Part shown: positions 25,420 through 35,294 of the stretch, piece by piece
Position numbering within the stretch: position 1 is the stretch's first letter
How the letters are laid out: each line of letters opens with the position of its first letter
DNA from: Tepidanaerobacteraceae bacterium
GTDB taxonomy: Bacteria; Bacillota; Thermosediminibacteria; Thermosediminibacterales; Tepidanaerobacteraceae
DNA: 35,346 nt
Direction: 5' to 3'
NCBI GenBank assembly: GCA_029982615.1
Contig: JARRBK010000018.1
Coordinates: 1 to 35,346, forward strand
Made by a program: the position numbers and the translations under genes
Notes under the pieces: generated by a model
Told to the model about the DNA's origin: nothing
Databases searched by the model: none
The model's input: only the letters and a program-made list of their open reading frames with translations

Positions 25420-26910
25420 ATGGACAGTTTGAACATGGAGCTTTTAAAGCCGCTTGATGAAGCAAAGTATCTCACGCAGGAGAATGCGGCGAGGTACAGA
25501 GTCATCATGCGCTTTTTTTATGAGCAGCACCAGAGGCTGCGCTATTTCCTTTATAAAGAAGACGTTTTTAATTATATGAAGCAGTTTGAAGTCTTTTCGG
25601 ATTACACCATGGAAAAGTGCGAGCAGGATTTAAACGCCCTGTCGCAGTGGAAAAACCTCATCTCTACGCAGGATACCACCAGGGCTTCCACACTGGAGGA
25701 GTTTAAAAACAAGAAGTTCAGGTACCAGCTAAGCCCCTACTCCATTGAGATAGAGAGGATGACCATAAGGCTGGAGAGCCTTTCGGGGTACGGAGGTTCG
25801 CTGGAACCGTCCCTTTTCGAGAGGATATACACCGCATTGCTCAGGATAAATGATATTTCCGCATCTTCTGATACTGCGGCGGCCCATCGGTGGTGGCAGG
25901 ACCTTAACTCAGATTTCGAGAGCATATATCACAACGCCACCGACTACATAGCCAGCCTTCAGAGTTCCCGGGCGGACGAGCTGATGAAGACGGAAGCTTT
26001 CATACTATACAAGGACCGCATGATAGAATACCTGCGGGATTTTATAAAGGACCTGCAGCGTTTTTCGTCTGCCATAGAGGAGTTTTTGAGAAGGCTGGAT
26101 GCGGGTGTTGTTGAAAATGTTATAGACATGCTGGTGGAATACGAACTTTCGATTCCCAGGATTGATTCTCGCCCGGAGCCTGAGGAAATTAGGGAGGAGA
26201 TCCGGAGCCGGTGGGAAAATCTGACGGGATGGTTTCTCGGTTACGGCGGCGACGAGAGCGAAGCGTACCGGCTTTTTTCCGCTACGAATGAGATAATAAG
26301 GAAGATCACGCGATTTGCCGCCAGAATAGCTGAGAGCCGCTCTAGGGCCTTGAGCCGGAAGGCGGATTATTTGAAGCTTGCGGCAGCGTTTGCCAGGTGC
26401 AAAAGCCTGGACGAGGCTCACCTGCTGTCGGCTGCAGCGTTCGGCGCTTTCAACCCCCGGCACCTTTGCATCAAACAAGAAAGGGATACCGAAAGCATAA
26501 ACAGCGGGGTGTGGGAGGAAAAGCCCTGTCTTTTCTTTCTTAAGCCCCGGGTAAGGAGCTATTCCGAAGGCGGCAGAACCTGCGCCATTCGGGACAGCGG
26601 TGAATTAAAAGACCGCAGCCTGAGAAAGTATCTGCAAGATCTTGAGCGAGAGAGAAGGATGTTGGAAAGCCTAATTTCGCAAAACAGGATAAATCTTGCA
26701 GAACTGCCCGAACTGGAACCTTCCGTGAGGGCAACTCTGCTTCGCTGGATAGGAAAGGCAATGGGAAACGGTACAAAGATGGCAAAGACCGAGGACGGCA
26801 GACTCTACAGGGTTATTTTCCCCAAAAATGGCGAACGCATATGGCTCAGGTGCACGGACGGCAATATAAACATGCCGGCTTTTATCATAGAATTTGAGGA
26901 GGCCGGGTGA
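25420..26910 (+). CDS. jetA: Wadjet defence protein JetA (TIGR02677 family)
   Basis: 496 residues, typical for TIGR02677. The N-terminus (AKYLTQENAARYRVIMRFFYEQHQRLRYFLYKEDVF) is the family start. The protein is almost wholly helical, with winged-helix-like ends, as in MukF/MksF kleisins. JetA is the kleisin that bridges the two SMC heads (JetC) and carries JetB. The complex extrudes plasmid DNA loops and, with the nuclease JetD, linearises small circular DNA. First gene of the jetABCD operon; it ends 4 bases before the jetB start. The ribosome binding site is weak (CAGGGA at about 12 bases), so a start a few codons downstream is possible. Confidence 0.93.
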   Translation: MDSLNMELLKPLDEAKYLTQENAARYRVIMRFFYEQHQRLRYFLYKEDVFNYMKQFEVFSDYTMEKCEQDLNALSQWKNLISTQDTTRASTLEEFKNKKFRYQLSPYSIEIERMTIRLESLSGYGGSLEPSLFERIYTALLRINDISASSDTAAAHRWWQDLNSDFESIYHNATDYIASLQSSRADELMKTEAFILYKDRMIEYLRDFIKDLQRFSSAIEEFLRRLDAGVVENVIDMLVEYELSIPRIDSRPEPEEIREEIRSRWENLTGWFLGYGGDESEAYRLFSATNEIIRKITRFAARIAESRSRALSRKADYLKLAAAFARCKSLDEAHLLSAAAFGAFNPRHLCIKQERDTESINSGVWEEKPCLFFLKPRVRSYSEGGRTCAIRDSGELKDRSLRKYLQDLERERRMLESLISQNRINLAELPELEPSVRATLLRWIGKAMGNGTKMAKTEDGRLYRVIFPKNGERIWLRCTDGNINMPAFIIEFEEAG

Positions 26911-26914
26911 TTCC

Positions 26915-28066
26915 ATGGAAGAATTACATATGCTGTTGGAAAACTTCTGGATACTCAGAGACGAAGACCGGGATGCTTATTACAGAATAAGGGATGCGCG
27001 GGAGCGCATGAAGCCCTTCCTGGAGGAAAAGCTGGGTTACAGGCTTTTGATAAACTCGCGAATGGCAAAGCTGGAGAAAGTGCCGGGCGAAGCGGAGCCC
27101 TGGATGGGTATCCAGGATTTCAAGGACCCAATGGATTACGCCTTTTTGTGTCTGCTTCTGGCTTTTCTGGAGGAAAAAGGGCCGGAAGAGCAGTTCGTGC
27201 TTTCGAATATAACGGAGTACATCCAGGCGGCCTATGCTGGCAATGAAAAAGTGGACTGGACGCTTTATTCTCATCGAAGGTCACTGGTGCGGGCTCTTGT
27301 TTTTGCGACAAAATACGGGATTTTGAAGGTGGACGACGGTGAGCAGGAAAGGTTTTCTGAGGACAGCAGCACAGAGGTGCTCTATGAAAATACTGGGATA
27401 TCCGGCTATTTTCTGAGAAGTTTCGGTCGGGAGCTGGGCGACGATATAAGCCCAGAAACTCTGCTGGAAAGCGAACGTTTCGCCAAAGATGCGGAGCGGG
27501 GCAGTATACGCCGCCACAGGGTGTACCGCAAGCTGCTACTTTCACCGGCGGTGTACAGCCGGGGGCCAGAAGACCAGGATTTCTTATACATAAAAAATTA
27601 CAGGAATACCATCCAGAAAGATTTTGAGGAAAACTTGGGTGCAAAACTGCACCTGAACAAGACTTCTGCCTTCGTGGTTTTCGAAGGTTCTTTTCAAAAC
27701 AAGTCTACTTTTCCCGATGGTGGCAATATTTCGGACATAATTATGCAGGTGGCGGGGGTCATCAGGAAGAAGTTGGAGGAAGGAAAGCTTCGGGTAAAGC
27801 CCGACGATACGATAGAAATGCCGGAAATGGAATTTCACCGCATCATAGTGGAATGCAGGGAATTATATAAAGACGGTTGGTATAAATCTTACCGGGAGCT
27901 GGCTCCCGAAAAACTCATCCGGGAGGTGGCGGATGCGATGGAGTCGTGGAAGATGATTGAAAAGAACGAGGCTCTCCGCTCGGTTAAAATCCTGCCTTTG
28001 ATGGGAAAGTTTGTCGGACAATACCCGGAAAACTTCAGGAAGGAAGAAATGGATAATGAAGAATAA
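26915..28066 (+). CDS. jetB: Wadjet defence protein JetB (TIGR02678 family)
   Basis: 383 residues from the ATG at 26915, which follows GAGGAGG by 12 bases; an in-frame TTG at 26894 would overlap the Shine-Dalgarno itself. Family pattern: LLENFWILRDEDRDAYYRIRDARERMKPFLEEKLGYRL at the N-terminus, LCLLLAFLEEKG, WTLYSHRRSLVRALVFATKYGILKVDDG (winged helix) and the C-terminal KMIEKNEALRSVKILPLMGKFVGQYP. JetB corresponds to the KITE/MukE-like subunit that binds the kleisin JetA. Its last 11 bases overlap the jetC start, so translation is coupled. Confidence 0.93.
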   Translation: MEELHMLLENFWILRDEDRDAYYRIRDARERMKPFLEEKLGYRLLINSRMAKLEKVPGEAEPWMGIQDFKDPMDYAFLCLLLAFLEEKGPEEQFVLSNITEYIQAAYAGNEKVDWTLYSHRRSLVRALVFATKYGILKVDDGEQERFSEDSSTEVLYENTGISGYFLRSFGRELGDDISPETLLESERFAKDAERGSIRRHRVYRKLLLSPAVYSRGPEDQDFLYIKNYRNTIQKDFEENLGAKLHLNKTSAFVVFEGSFQNKSTFPDGGNISDIIMQVAGVIRKKLEEGKLRVKPDDTIEMPEMEFHRIIVECRELYKDGWYKSYRELAPEKLIREVADAMESWKMIEKNEALRSVKILPLMGKFVGQYPENFRKEEMDNEE

Positions 28067-31000
28067 ATGGATGTTAAACAGGGCCGGGCTTATCAATTTC
28101 TGGTATTACGATGACGAGGAATTCGACTTTTCCGGCGGGAGACTGCTTCTTAGGGGAGCCAACGGCTCGGGCAAATCCGTAACCATGCAGAGCTTCATTC
28201 CCCTGCTTCTGGACGGAAACAAGAGCCCCGACAGGCTGGACCCTTTCGGTTCCAGGGCCAGGAGGCTGGAGGATTACCTACTGGGGGAGGAGGATGTAAA
28301 CGGCGTCGACGAGAGGACCGGTTATCTGTATATGGAGTTCAAAAGACAGAATACCGAGAGCTACATAACCGTGGGACTGGGGCTGAAGGCCAGGCGGGGC
28401 CAGAGTTTGGATTCCTGGGGGTTCATCATACTGGACGGCCGCCGGGTGGGCAGGGATTTTAATTTGTACAAATCGGAAATAGGCCCCGACGGCAAAAAGC
28501 AGAAGGTGCCGCTGTCCAAGAGGGAGCTGAAGGCGAAAATTATGCCTGGCGGCGAAGTGGCGGAGACACAGAAGGAATACATGGAAATGGTGAACAAGTA
28601 CATCTTCGGATTCAATACAGTGGAAGAGTACGACGAACTTATAAAGCTGCTGGTGCAGCTTCGAAGCCCCAAGCTTTCCAAGGATTTCCGACCAACGGTC
28701 ATATACGAGATAATGAATGCTGCCCTTCCGGCACTTTCCGACGAAGATTTAAGGCCCCTGTCGGAGACCATAGAAAACATGGACGAGATTAAGGCGCATT
28801 TGGACGAGCTTTATAAAAGCCGCGGGGCTTGTGCCAGGCTAAAGTCTGCATATGATGCGTACAACCGCTTCGTGCTGTATGAAAAATCAAAAGCGCTGGT
28901 AAAATCTTACCAGGAACGGTTGGAAGTCATAAAAAGCCGGGATGCCCTTATGAAGGAAATCGAGGACCAGAAAAATCTGGAGGAAGAGCTGGCAGCAAAA
29001 ATCGGCAACCTTCAGGCCGAGCAGGCGGCTTTGAAGCAAAAGGAAGAGTCTTTGAGGGACAACGACGCTTTCAGGGCAGGGCAGGCGCTGGCAAAAGAAA
29101 AGCAGCAGCTAAAGGACAGAAGGGCCACCCTTGACAAGAAGCGCTGCCAGCTGAATGAAAAAAATTCCCGTTTAAAGGAGCTGGAGAGGCAGATAGGAGA
29201 GGCTGGCCGCGAAAAGGAATCCCTGGAGCTTTTAATGCAGGAGACCATAAAGGATATGGAAAAGGCCGCACAAGTGGCAGACTTCATGGAGCACGATTTT
29301 TCAAAGGATGAGCTTCAGAAAGCTTACGGCAGCAAGTTTGATTTTACATTCTGGAAGAATGAGGCGGTAAAACATAAAAACAGAATAAAAAAAGCTTTGG
29401 ATATCATGAAAAGGGAACAGGAAGAAAACCGGCGGTACGACAGGGCACTTCAGGAGCAAGACGCCTTGAAGAAAACGAGGGACGATTGCGAAAAGCGCCT
29501 GAAGGAATGGGAGGCGCAGCTGGATTCGGTTAAAGGCGAATATGTGGAAAAAATTTATGCCTGGTCAGAGACAAACGAGGAACTCGAGATTCAGAGGGAT
29601 TCGCTGGAGGCTCTAGCACGCCTTGCGCTGAACTACGGGAATAAAATCGGATTCGAAGGTATATTGAAGGAAGTAAGAGTGTTTTTCGAGAACAAAAACC
29701 GGCAGCTTATGGACAGTAAAATATGCCTTCAAAACCGCAGGGCACAGGAAGAGGGGCTGCTCGGAGAAAAGAAGGCCGAGCTTTTGGAATGGAAAAACAA
29801 AAAAGATCCTGAGCCCGAGAGGCATCCCCAAGTGGAGCAGAACCGCAAAAGGCTCAGGGAGAGCGGTATCCCTCACGTGCCGCTTTATATGGCCCTGGAA
29901 TTTAAAGATGATGTGGATGAGGAAACCAGGGGCAGGCTGGAAGCAGCTCTGGAAGACATGGGCCTGCTGGATGCTCTGATAGTGCCAAAAGAGCACCTGG
30001 AAAGGGCTATGGCGATGGACAGCGGCCTGTGCGACCGGTTTTTAGTTCCCGGAAGCTTTTCCATGAAGCTCAATGTGCTGCAGTACTTCGATGTGGCCGG
30101 TCTGGAAGGGGTATCCGTTTCCCGGGAAACGGTGGATGACGCTTTGAGGAACATCCTAGCATATCCGGAGGAAAACGCTACTTACGTGGGATACGACGGG
30201 TTTTTCGGCATAGGTGTGCTGAAAGGCAAGGGCAGAAGCGGTGAGAGGTCGAAATATATCGGTTATGAATCGCGAAAAAGATTCAGGGAAGAAAAGATTG
30301 CGGCTCTGAACCAGGAGATAGCGGAAATCACCGAGCGCATAAAAAACATTGACGAACAGATACAAGTAACGGACAAAAGGATTTCGCAACTGAAAAAGGA
30401 GTATGATGCCTTCCCCAGCCCGCAAGACATGGATGCGGCGCTGGCCTGCTGCAGGGAGGCGGCAGGAGAGCTAAAAAATGCGGAAAAAGCCCTGGAAAGC
30501 AAAAATCAGGAAGTAAAAGCGCTGCTTGATTTGCTTCAGGCCTTGAGGTCAGAGGTCAGAGCGCATACCTCGGGCATCCACATAAGGGCTGATGTGGACT
30601 CCTATGAAGAAGCCCTGGACAGCATGGAAGAATACGGAGAAAATCTGAGCAGGCTGGAGATAGTGTACAGCAAGGTGCTCTCCGCTGCGGAGAAGGTTTC
30701 TATACTCACGCAAAATTACGATGACGCCAGGAGCGATGCGGACGAGCTGGCAGTTGAAATCAGAGATATCGAAGGAGAAATCAATGAAAGCCTTGCCAGA
30801 ATAAAAGCCCTGAGGGACACCATACAGGCTATGGGGCTTGCGAAGCTGGAGGAAGAGCTGAGGGAGTGCATACACAGGCTGGAGGAAATCCCCGAAAGAA
30901 TAAGGGAAGCGGACAACCTGGCGACGGCTACGGCTACCAGAAGGCAGAACAACATGGAAAAACTGGAGCAGATGAATAAAAAGTTGGAGACGCTGAGCGC

Positions 31001-32261
31001 CGTATTCGGCATTTGCAGGAAAGGCTTTCTTGAAGAATGGAAGCTGGGATTTGTGAAGGAGCTGGGAGATTTGCCGGAAAGCGCTGCGGACGATGAAATA
31101 TGGAATTTTTGCCGGAAGATTGTGAAGGACCTGGGAGCTTTTGCAGAAAAGCCGGGGATGGACCGAGAAAAAGTCACAAGGGCCCTGCAGGAAGCATTTT
31201 ATATGAATCAGGTGGAGCTTTTGAATTACGGACCTGCCATGAGCTACCTTTTTGAAGATTCTTCCGTCCCGGAAAAAACTATGGTGTCCGGGCAAATCGA
31301 CGAAGGAGCGATGGATGCCCTCCGCCATGCGGCAGCCATGCTCAGGCGGTTTCAGATTACGGCCAACCTGCAGGGAAAGACGGTATCGCTCTACACCCTG
31401 TATGATGCCATCGAGCAGGATATTTCGGACAATGAGGCGCTTTTGCGGGAAACTGACCGGAAGCTCTTTGAGGAAGTAATACTGCACAACGTGGGGAAAA
31501 AGATAAGAGCCAAGATTTTTAAAGCGGAGGATTGGGTTAAAGATATGAACCAGCTGATGTCCGAACGGGATACCTCCAGCGGCATTACGTTTTCGCTTCA
31601 GTGGAAACCGGTGCCAGCCGAAAGCGAAGACGAATTGGATACCAGGCAGCTGGTGGACATACTCAAATCCGGCGCCCAGATGCTCAAACCCGAAGAATTC
31701 AATCTTGTGACAAGGCATTTCAGATCAAAAGTGGACAGAGCAAGGAAAATCATGGACAATGCCGACAATACGGAGACCTTCCACCATATAATAAAGGATA
31801 TATTGGATTACCGTAAGTGGTTTGAATTTAAGCTGTACTACAGAAAAGAAGGGGAGAGCCGGCGGGAGCTCACCAATCACGCCTTTTACAAGCTCAGCGG
31901 CGGAGAAAAGGCCATGGCCATGTACATACCGCTGTTTTCGGCGGTGTGTGCCAGGTACAATTCGGCAGCGCAGGATGCGCCAAGAGTAATTTCGCTGGAT
32001 GAAGCCTTTGCGGGTGTTGACGACACAAATATAAGGGATATGTTCGGGCTGATGGAGGATTTGAATTTTAATTTTATCATAAATTCGCAGGTGCTATGGG
32101 GAGACTACGACACCGTGCCGGAGCTATCCATATGCGAGCTGGTGCGGCCGAAAAACGCAGGCTTTGTTACGGTCATAAGATATATATGGGACGGCAAAAA
32201 GCGCATGCTGAAATACAATGCGAATGAAGATGAGGCCCAGGCCATGGCAAGCGGGAAATGA
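28056..32261 (+). CDS. jetC: Wadjet SMC-like ATPase JetC (TIGR02680 family)
   Basis: 1401 residues from the ATG at 28056, which has GGAAGGAAG 10 bases upstream; a longer in-frame start lies deep in jetB and is unlikely. Walker A GANGSGKS is at about 34-41. Long coiled-coil arms rich in Glu/Lys flank a central hinge-like region (about residues 600-730, with GYDGFFGIGVLKG). The C-terminal head has the ABC signature YKLSGGEKAMAMYIPL (about 1277-1292) and Walker B RVISLDEAFAGVDD with D1315 and E1316. It is the MukB-like motor that dimerises, hydrolyses ATP and extrudes DNA. No frameshift or missing motif was seen, so the motor looks intact. Confidence 0.96.
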   Translation: MKNKWMLNRAGLINFWYYDDEEFDFSGGRLLLRGANGSGKSVTMQSFIPLLLDGNKSPDRLDPFGSRARRLEDYLLGEEDVNGVDERTGYLYMEFKRQNTESYITVGLGLKARRGQSLDSWGFIILDGRRVGRDFNLYKSEIGPDGKKQKVPLSKRELKAKIMPGGEVAETQKEYMEMVNKYIFGFNTVEEYDELIKLLVQLRSPKLSKDFRPTVIYEIMNAALPALSDEDLRPLSETIENMDEIKAHLDELYKSRGACARLKSAYDAYNRFVLYEKSKALVKSYQERLEVIKSRDALMKEIEDQKNLEEELAAKIGNLQAEQAALKQKEESLRDNDAFRAGQALAKEKQQLKDRRATLDKKRCQLNEKNSRLKELERQIGEAGREKESLELLMQETIKDMEKAAQVADFMEHDFSKDELQKAYGSKFDFTFWKNEAVKHKNRIKKALDIMKREQEENRRYDRALQEQDALKKTRDDCEKRLKEWEAQLDSVKGEYVEKIYAWSETNEELEIQRDSLEALARLALNYGNKIGFEGILKEVRVFFENKNRQLMDSKICLQNRRAQEEGLLGEKKAELLEWKNKKDPEPERHPQVEQNRKRLRESGIPHVPLYMALEFKDDVDEETRGRLEAALEDMGLLDALIVPKEHLERAMAMDSGLCDRFLVPGSFSMKLNVLQYFDVAGLEGVSVSRETVDDALRNILAYPEENATYVGYDGFFGIGVLKGKGRSGERSKYIGYESRKRFREEKIAALNQEIAEITERIKNIDEQIQVTDKRISQLKKEYDAFPSPQDMDAALACCREAAGELKNAEKALESKNQEVKALLDLLQALRSEVRAHTSGIHIRADVDSYEEALDSMEEYGENLSRLEIVYSKVLSAAEKVSILTQNYDDARSDADELAVEIRDIEGEINESLARIKALRDTIQAMGLAKLEEELRECIHRLEEIPERIREADNLATATATRRQNNMEKLEQMNKKLETLSAVFGICRKGFLEEWKLGFVKELGDLPESAADDEIWNFCRKIVKDLGAFAEKPGMDREKVTRALQEAFYMNQVELLNYGPAMSYLFEDSSVPEKTMVSGQIDEGAMDALRHAAAMLRRFQITANLQGKTVSLYTLYDAIEQDISDNEALLRETDRKLFEEVILHNVGKKIRAKIFKAEDWVKDMNQLMSERDTSSGITFSLQWKPVPAESEDELDTRQLVDILKSGAQMLKPEEFNLVTRHFRSKVDRARKIMDNADNTETFHHIIKDILDYRKWFEFKLYYRKEGESRRELTNHAFYKLSGGEKAMAMYIPLFSAVCARYNSAAQDAPRVISLDEAFAGVDDTNIRDMFGLMEDLNFNFIINSQVLWGDYDTVPELSICELVRPKNAGFVTVIRYIWDGKKRMLKYNANEDEAQAMASGK

Positions 32262-32287
32262 GAGACGAATGAAAGAATGGGAAGGAT

Positions 32288-33604
32288 ATGAAGCAGGAGG
32301 ACTTAAACTTTTTTAAAGAAAATAAAGCTTACCATCGGCTTTTTGAAGCCTTCAGGAAAAAATACAAGAGCTTGGGCCGCATAGGCGGCAGCGTGAAGCT
32401 TACAAGCCTGTCGCCGGAAGAGAAGGAGATGCTTATGAGCCACTTCAGGGAAAATTACGCAAAAAGAACCTCAGCCGACGTGAGCCTTCAGAAGTTCGAA
32501 GAATCCCTTAAAAGCACCAGGTTTGAAGGTTATACTTTGAAGGAAATTCTGGAAGCGTATTTTGGAGAGCCGCTGACCGGAAAAAAGGAAGACGAAGAAG
32601 TTTTTCGGGTTCAAAGGGACCGTTTTTTCGAAGGGCTCTTTGCCGTGTGCCGCAGCGAAGAGAGCAGGACCTGGCTCAAGAGCGTGTATGAGGGAAGGGC
32701 AGCTGGCGCCAGAGCTGTTGAAACCAGGCTTTCCAAGGAAGGCGACAGAGAGAGGCTCATCCGGGATATGGAGGATATCTTGCGGGCGCTTGACGATTTG
32801 CCTGTGAAGCGAAAGAAAAAAGAACGGCTGGCGGTATTTGCCTCAAGGATAACCCAGAACCCTCACGCCTTCGATATGGGCACCCCGGCGGGAAACCTTT
32901 TTTTCAGCGCCCTGCTTTCTGTGATGAATGCTGAAAAGGTAAAAGACAGCAGGGATAGGGTGGAGGTATACTACTCTGCAGGGATTTTGATGGATGAGAT
33001 ATCGAATTATGTTACTGTTTGCGGCCTTCGGGCTTTCAGGGGCGATGCTCCCGATCCGGTATGGCAGGCGGCCTATGAGAACGGTGAGGTTCTTCAGGTG
33101 CCCCTTTTGAATTTAAGCAAAATCGATAGAGTGATAAGCCCCATCGGAAAGGTTTTTGCAGTGGAAAACCCGGGCATTTTTTCTTCGCTCATCGATGCTG
33201 GCAAATCCGGAAAACCGCCGCTGCCCCCGCTCATATGCACTTTCGGCCAGCCCAGGATTTCGGCCTTTATTGTTCTGGACTTTCTGGCGGAAGGCGGCGG
33301 CGAGATTTATTATTCCGGCGATTTTGACCCCGAAGGGCTTCTGATCGCCGACCGGCTTTATGAAAGATACAAAAGCAACTTTAAATTGTGGCATTATGCC
33401 GTCGAAGATTATAAGAAGTGCCTTTCGCAAAAATCCATAAGCGAAAAAAGGCTCTCAATGCTGAAAAACCTGGCATGCCCGGAACTTGCTCCCGTGGCCC
33501 GGCACATGTTTGAAGTAAAAAGAGCGGGATATCAGGAACTTCTGATAGACGACCTCGCCGCGGACGTGAGTGAGTCAGGGGAAGGTTCTGATCTGACTCA
33601 CTAA
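32288..33604 (+). CDS. jetD: Wadjet nuclease JetD (TIGR02679 family, Toprim)
   Basis: 438 residues; the ATG follows GGAAGG, 26 bases after the jetC stop. The C-terminal Toprim (DUF2399-type) catalytic site is visible: E293 in VFAVENPGIFSSL and the D345-F-D347-PEG motif in YYSGDFDPEGLLIADRL. The N-terminal half is helical and contacts DNA in known JetD structures. JetD is related to Spo11/topoisomerase VI A nucleases and cuts the plasmid once the JetABC motor stalls on a small circle. The last ~12 residues (SESGEGSDLTH) and the stop codon are encoded by a REP-like repeat, so the native C-terminal end has been replaced or extended. The catalytic residues are upstream of that and appear unaffected. 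Confidence 0.94.
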   Translation: MKQEDLNFFKENKAYHRLFEAFRKKYKSLGRIGGSVKLTSLSPEEKEMLMSHFRENYAKRTSADVSLQKFEESLKSTRFEGYTLKEILEAYFGEPLTGKKEDEEVFRVQRDRFFEGLFAVCRSEESRTWLKSVYEGRAAGARAVETRLSKEGDRERLIRDMEDILRALDDLPVKRKKKERLAVFASRITQNPHAFDMGTPAGNLFFSALLSVMNAEKVKDSRDRVEVYYSAGILMDEISNYVTVCGLRAFRGDAPDPVWQAAYENGEVLQVPLLNLSKIDRVISPIGKVFAVENPGIFSSLIDAGKSGKPPLPPLICTFGQPRISAFIVLDFLAEGGGEIYYSGDFDPEGLLIADRLYERYKSNFKLWHYAVEDYKKCLSQKSISEKRLSMLKNLACPELAPVARHMFEVKRAGYQELLIDDLAADVSESGEGSDLTH

Positions 33605-33608
33605 CTCA
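33566..33608. repeat. REP-like repeat, copy 3, inside the end of jetD
   Basis: Arms GTGAGTGAGTCA and TGACTCACTAACTCA are inverted copies around GGGGAAGGTTC. The reverse complement matches the copy at 18153-18198. It supplies the last codons and stop of jetD and ends 2 bases before the AAGGAG ribosome binding site of murJ. Confidence 0.75.
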
Positions 33609-33624
33609 GAAAGGAGTTGTTCCA

Positions 33625-35229
33625 TTGCAGAAAGAAATACCTGACTGCAATAAAATAGCATACTCAGATCAAAAGTATAGCCCTGGTAAGGCTGCCCGGG
33701 CGGCCGCAATTATCATGGCCGCCACGCTTTCCAGCAAGATACTGGGTTTTTTTCGTGAGCTCCTTATCGGTGCAAAGTTCGGCGCCACAAACGTGACCGA
33801 CGCATATCTTGTATCCCTTACAATCCCGGCGGTCATATTTGCCACCGTGGCGGGGGCCCTGGCCACCACCTTTATTCCGGTTTACTCGGAAGTGGCCGTA
33901 AAAAAAGGTAAAGGCCCTGCAGCAGATTTTGCCCGTAATCTTTTCAATGTAGTGCTGGTGATATCCATAGCCGTAAGCCTGACAGGCATTTTAATGGCAA
34001 AGCCTCTGGTGCGGCTGGTGGCCATGGGATTTAGCGGTGAAACCCTTGATATGGCTGTAAGTTTTACCCGGATTACCATGATTGTGTGCGTGTTTGTGGG
34101 CCTTTCAAATATTTTAACGGGTTTTTTGCAGTCCCATCAGCAGTTTGCGATCCCGGCCATCGTAGGCATACCGTATAATCTCATTATTATAACAGCCCTT
34201 CTGTTAAGTCCTGCTTTCGGGATATGGGGTCTTGTCATTGCTTCGGTTATGGCAGCCGCGTCCCAAGTGTTTATCCAGATACCAGAGGCTTTCAAATTAG
34301 GTTTTCGAATCGGTGGAGGAGTTGATTTTCACGACGAGGCCCTGAGGCGCACAGGTATTTTGGTTGTGCCGGTGGTTTTGGGGACCGGTGTAAGCCAGAT
34401 AAACACCCTGGTGGACAGGATGCTGGCATCGGGACTGGCTGAGGGCAGTATAGCAGCTCTTAATTTCGCGAACCGCCTGAACGGTTTTGCCTTCGGGATT
34501 TTTACCCTATCCATAGCGACAGTGGTATATCCTACCCTTTCAAAACTTTCGGCGAATAAGGACATGGATGCATTTAAAAATGCTCTGGGAAGGGCGGCGG
34601 GTTTTGTCATCGCCATTGTCATGCCCATGACCGCAGGGGCCATTATTCTCCGAGTGCCCATAGTGCGGTTTCTTTTCGAGCGGGGAGCTTTTGACGAAAG
34701 GGCCACATTTATGACCGCCACGGCCCTCCTCTATTACTCAATAGGAATGGTAGCCTTTGGTCTCCGGGACGTTTTAAACCGGGGTTTTTACTCTTTGCAG
34801 GATACAAAAACGCCCATGATAAACGGTGCCATTGCCATGGTGATAAACATCATCCTGAACCTGATCCTGGTAAGGTTTATGGGCATGGGAGGCCTGGCTC
34901 TTTCCACCAGTATTTCCGCCATTGCCGGCACGGTGATGCTTTTTTACAGCCTGAGGAAAAGGATAGGCCCTATAGGCGGGAAGAAGATTATAGAAAGCCT
35001 GATAAAGTCAGGGATCGCCTCAGCCGTTATGGCAGCTGCAGTCCATTTTATCTATGGATACATGAGCGAGATTTTTACACCCGCCGGCATTGCCGGGCAA
35101 GCTATGGACCTGGGCGCGGCTATCCTTTCAGGAGCTCTGGTATATTTTATAATGTGCATCTTGCTGAAAATGGATGCGGTTTTCTGGACATTTTCCATAT
35201 TGAAAAATAATTTAAAAAGGGTACTTTAA
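33625..35229 (+). CDS. murJ: Lipid II flippase MurJ (MviN family)
   Basis: 534 residues from a TTG at 33625 with AAGGAG (33611-33616) 8 bases upstream. MVIN/MATE-like fold with about 14 membrane segments. Family landmarks are ILGFFRELLIGAKFGATNVTDAYLVSLTIP near residues 36-65, ALATTFIPVYSE, the LVDRMLASGLAEGSIAALNFANRLNGFAFGIFTLSIATVVYPTLS stretch, and RFLFERGAFDERAT followed by FYSLQDTKTPMINGAI. It flips lipid-linked peptidoglycan precursor across the membrane. It is placed directly after the Wadjet operon with no terminator between, but this looks like chance: a REP-like repeat separates them and the functions are unrelated. In some clostridia MviN-like paralogues move polysaccharide intermediates instead, so the exact substrate is less certain. 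Confidence 0.94.
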   Translation: MQKEIPDCNKIAYSDQKYSPGKAARAAAIIMAATLSSKILGFFRELLIGAKFGATNVTDAYLVSLTIPAVIFATVAGALATTFIPVYSEVAVKKGKGPAADFARNLFNVVLVISIAVSLTGILMAKPLVRLVAMGFSGETLDMAVSFTRITMIVCVFVGLSNILTGFLQSHQQFAIPAIVGIPYNLIIITALLLSPAFGIWGLVIASVMAAASQVFIQIPEAFKLGFRIGGGVDFHDEALRRTGILVVPVVLGTGVSQINTLVDRMLASGLAEGSIAALNFANRLNGFAFGIFTLSIATVVYPTLSKLSANKDMDAFKNALGRAAGFVIAIVMPMTAGAIILRVPIVRFLFERGAFDERATFMTATALLYYSIGMVAFGLRDVLNRGFYSLQDTKTPMINGAIAMVINIILNLILVRFMGMGGLALSTSISAIAGTVMLFYSLRKRIGPIGGKKIIESLIKSGIASAVMAAAVHFIYGYMSEIFTPAGIAGQAMDLGAAILSGALVYFIMCILLKMDAVFWTFSILKNNLKRVL

Positions 35230-35294
35230 AAAATAGGCTTGTTTTTGAATGGAAGATATACATTAACCGGTGAAACCCATGGAAAAATAATTGT

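Noticed and set aside
33605-35229. murJ as a fifth gene of the Wadjet system
   Set aside because: MurJ is a housekeeping flippase, Wadjet needs only JetABCD, and a REP-like repeat separates the two.
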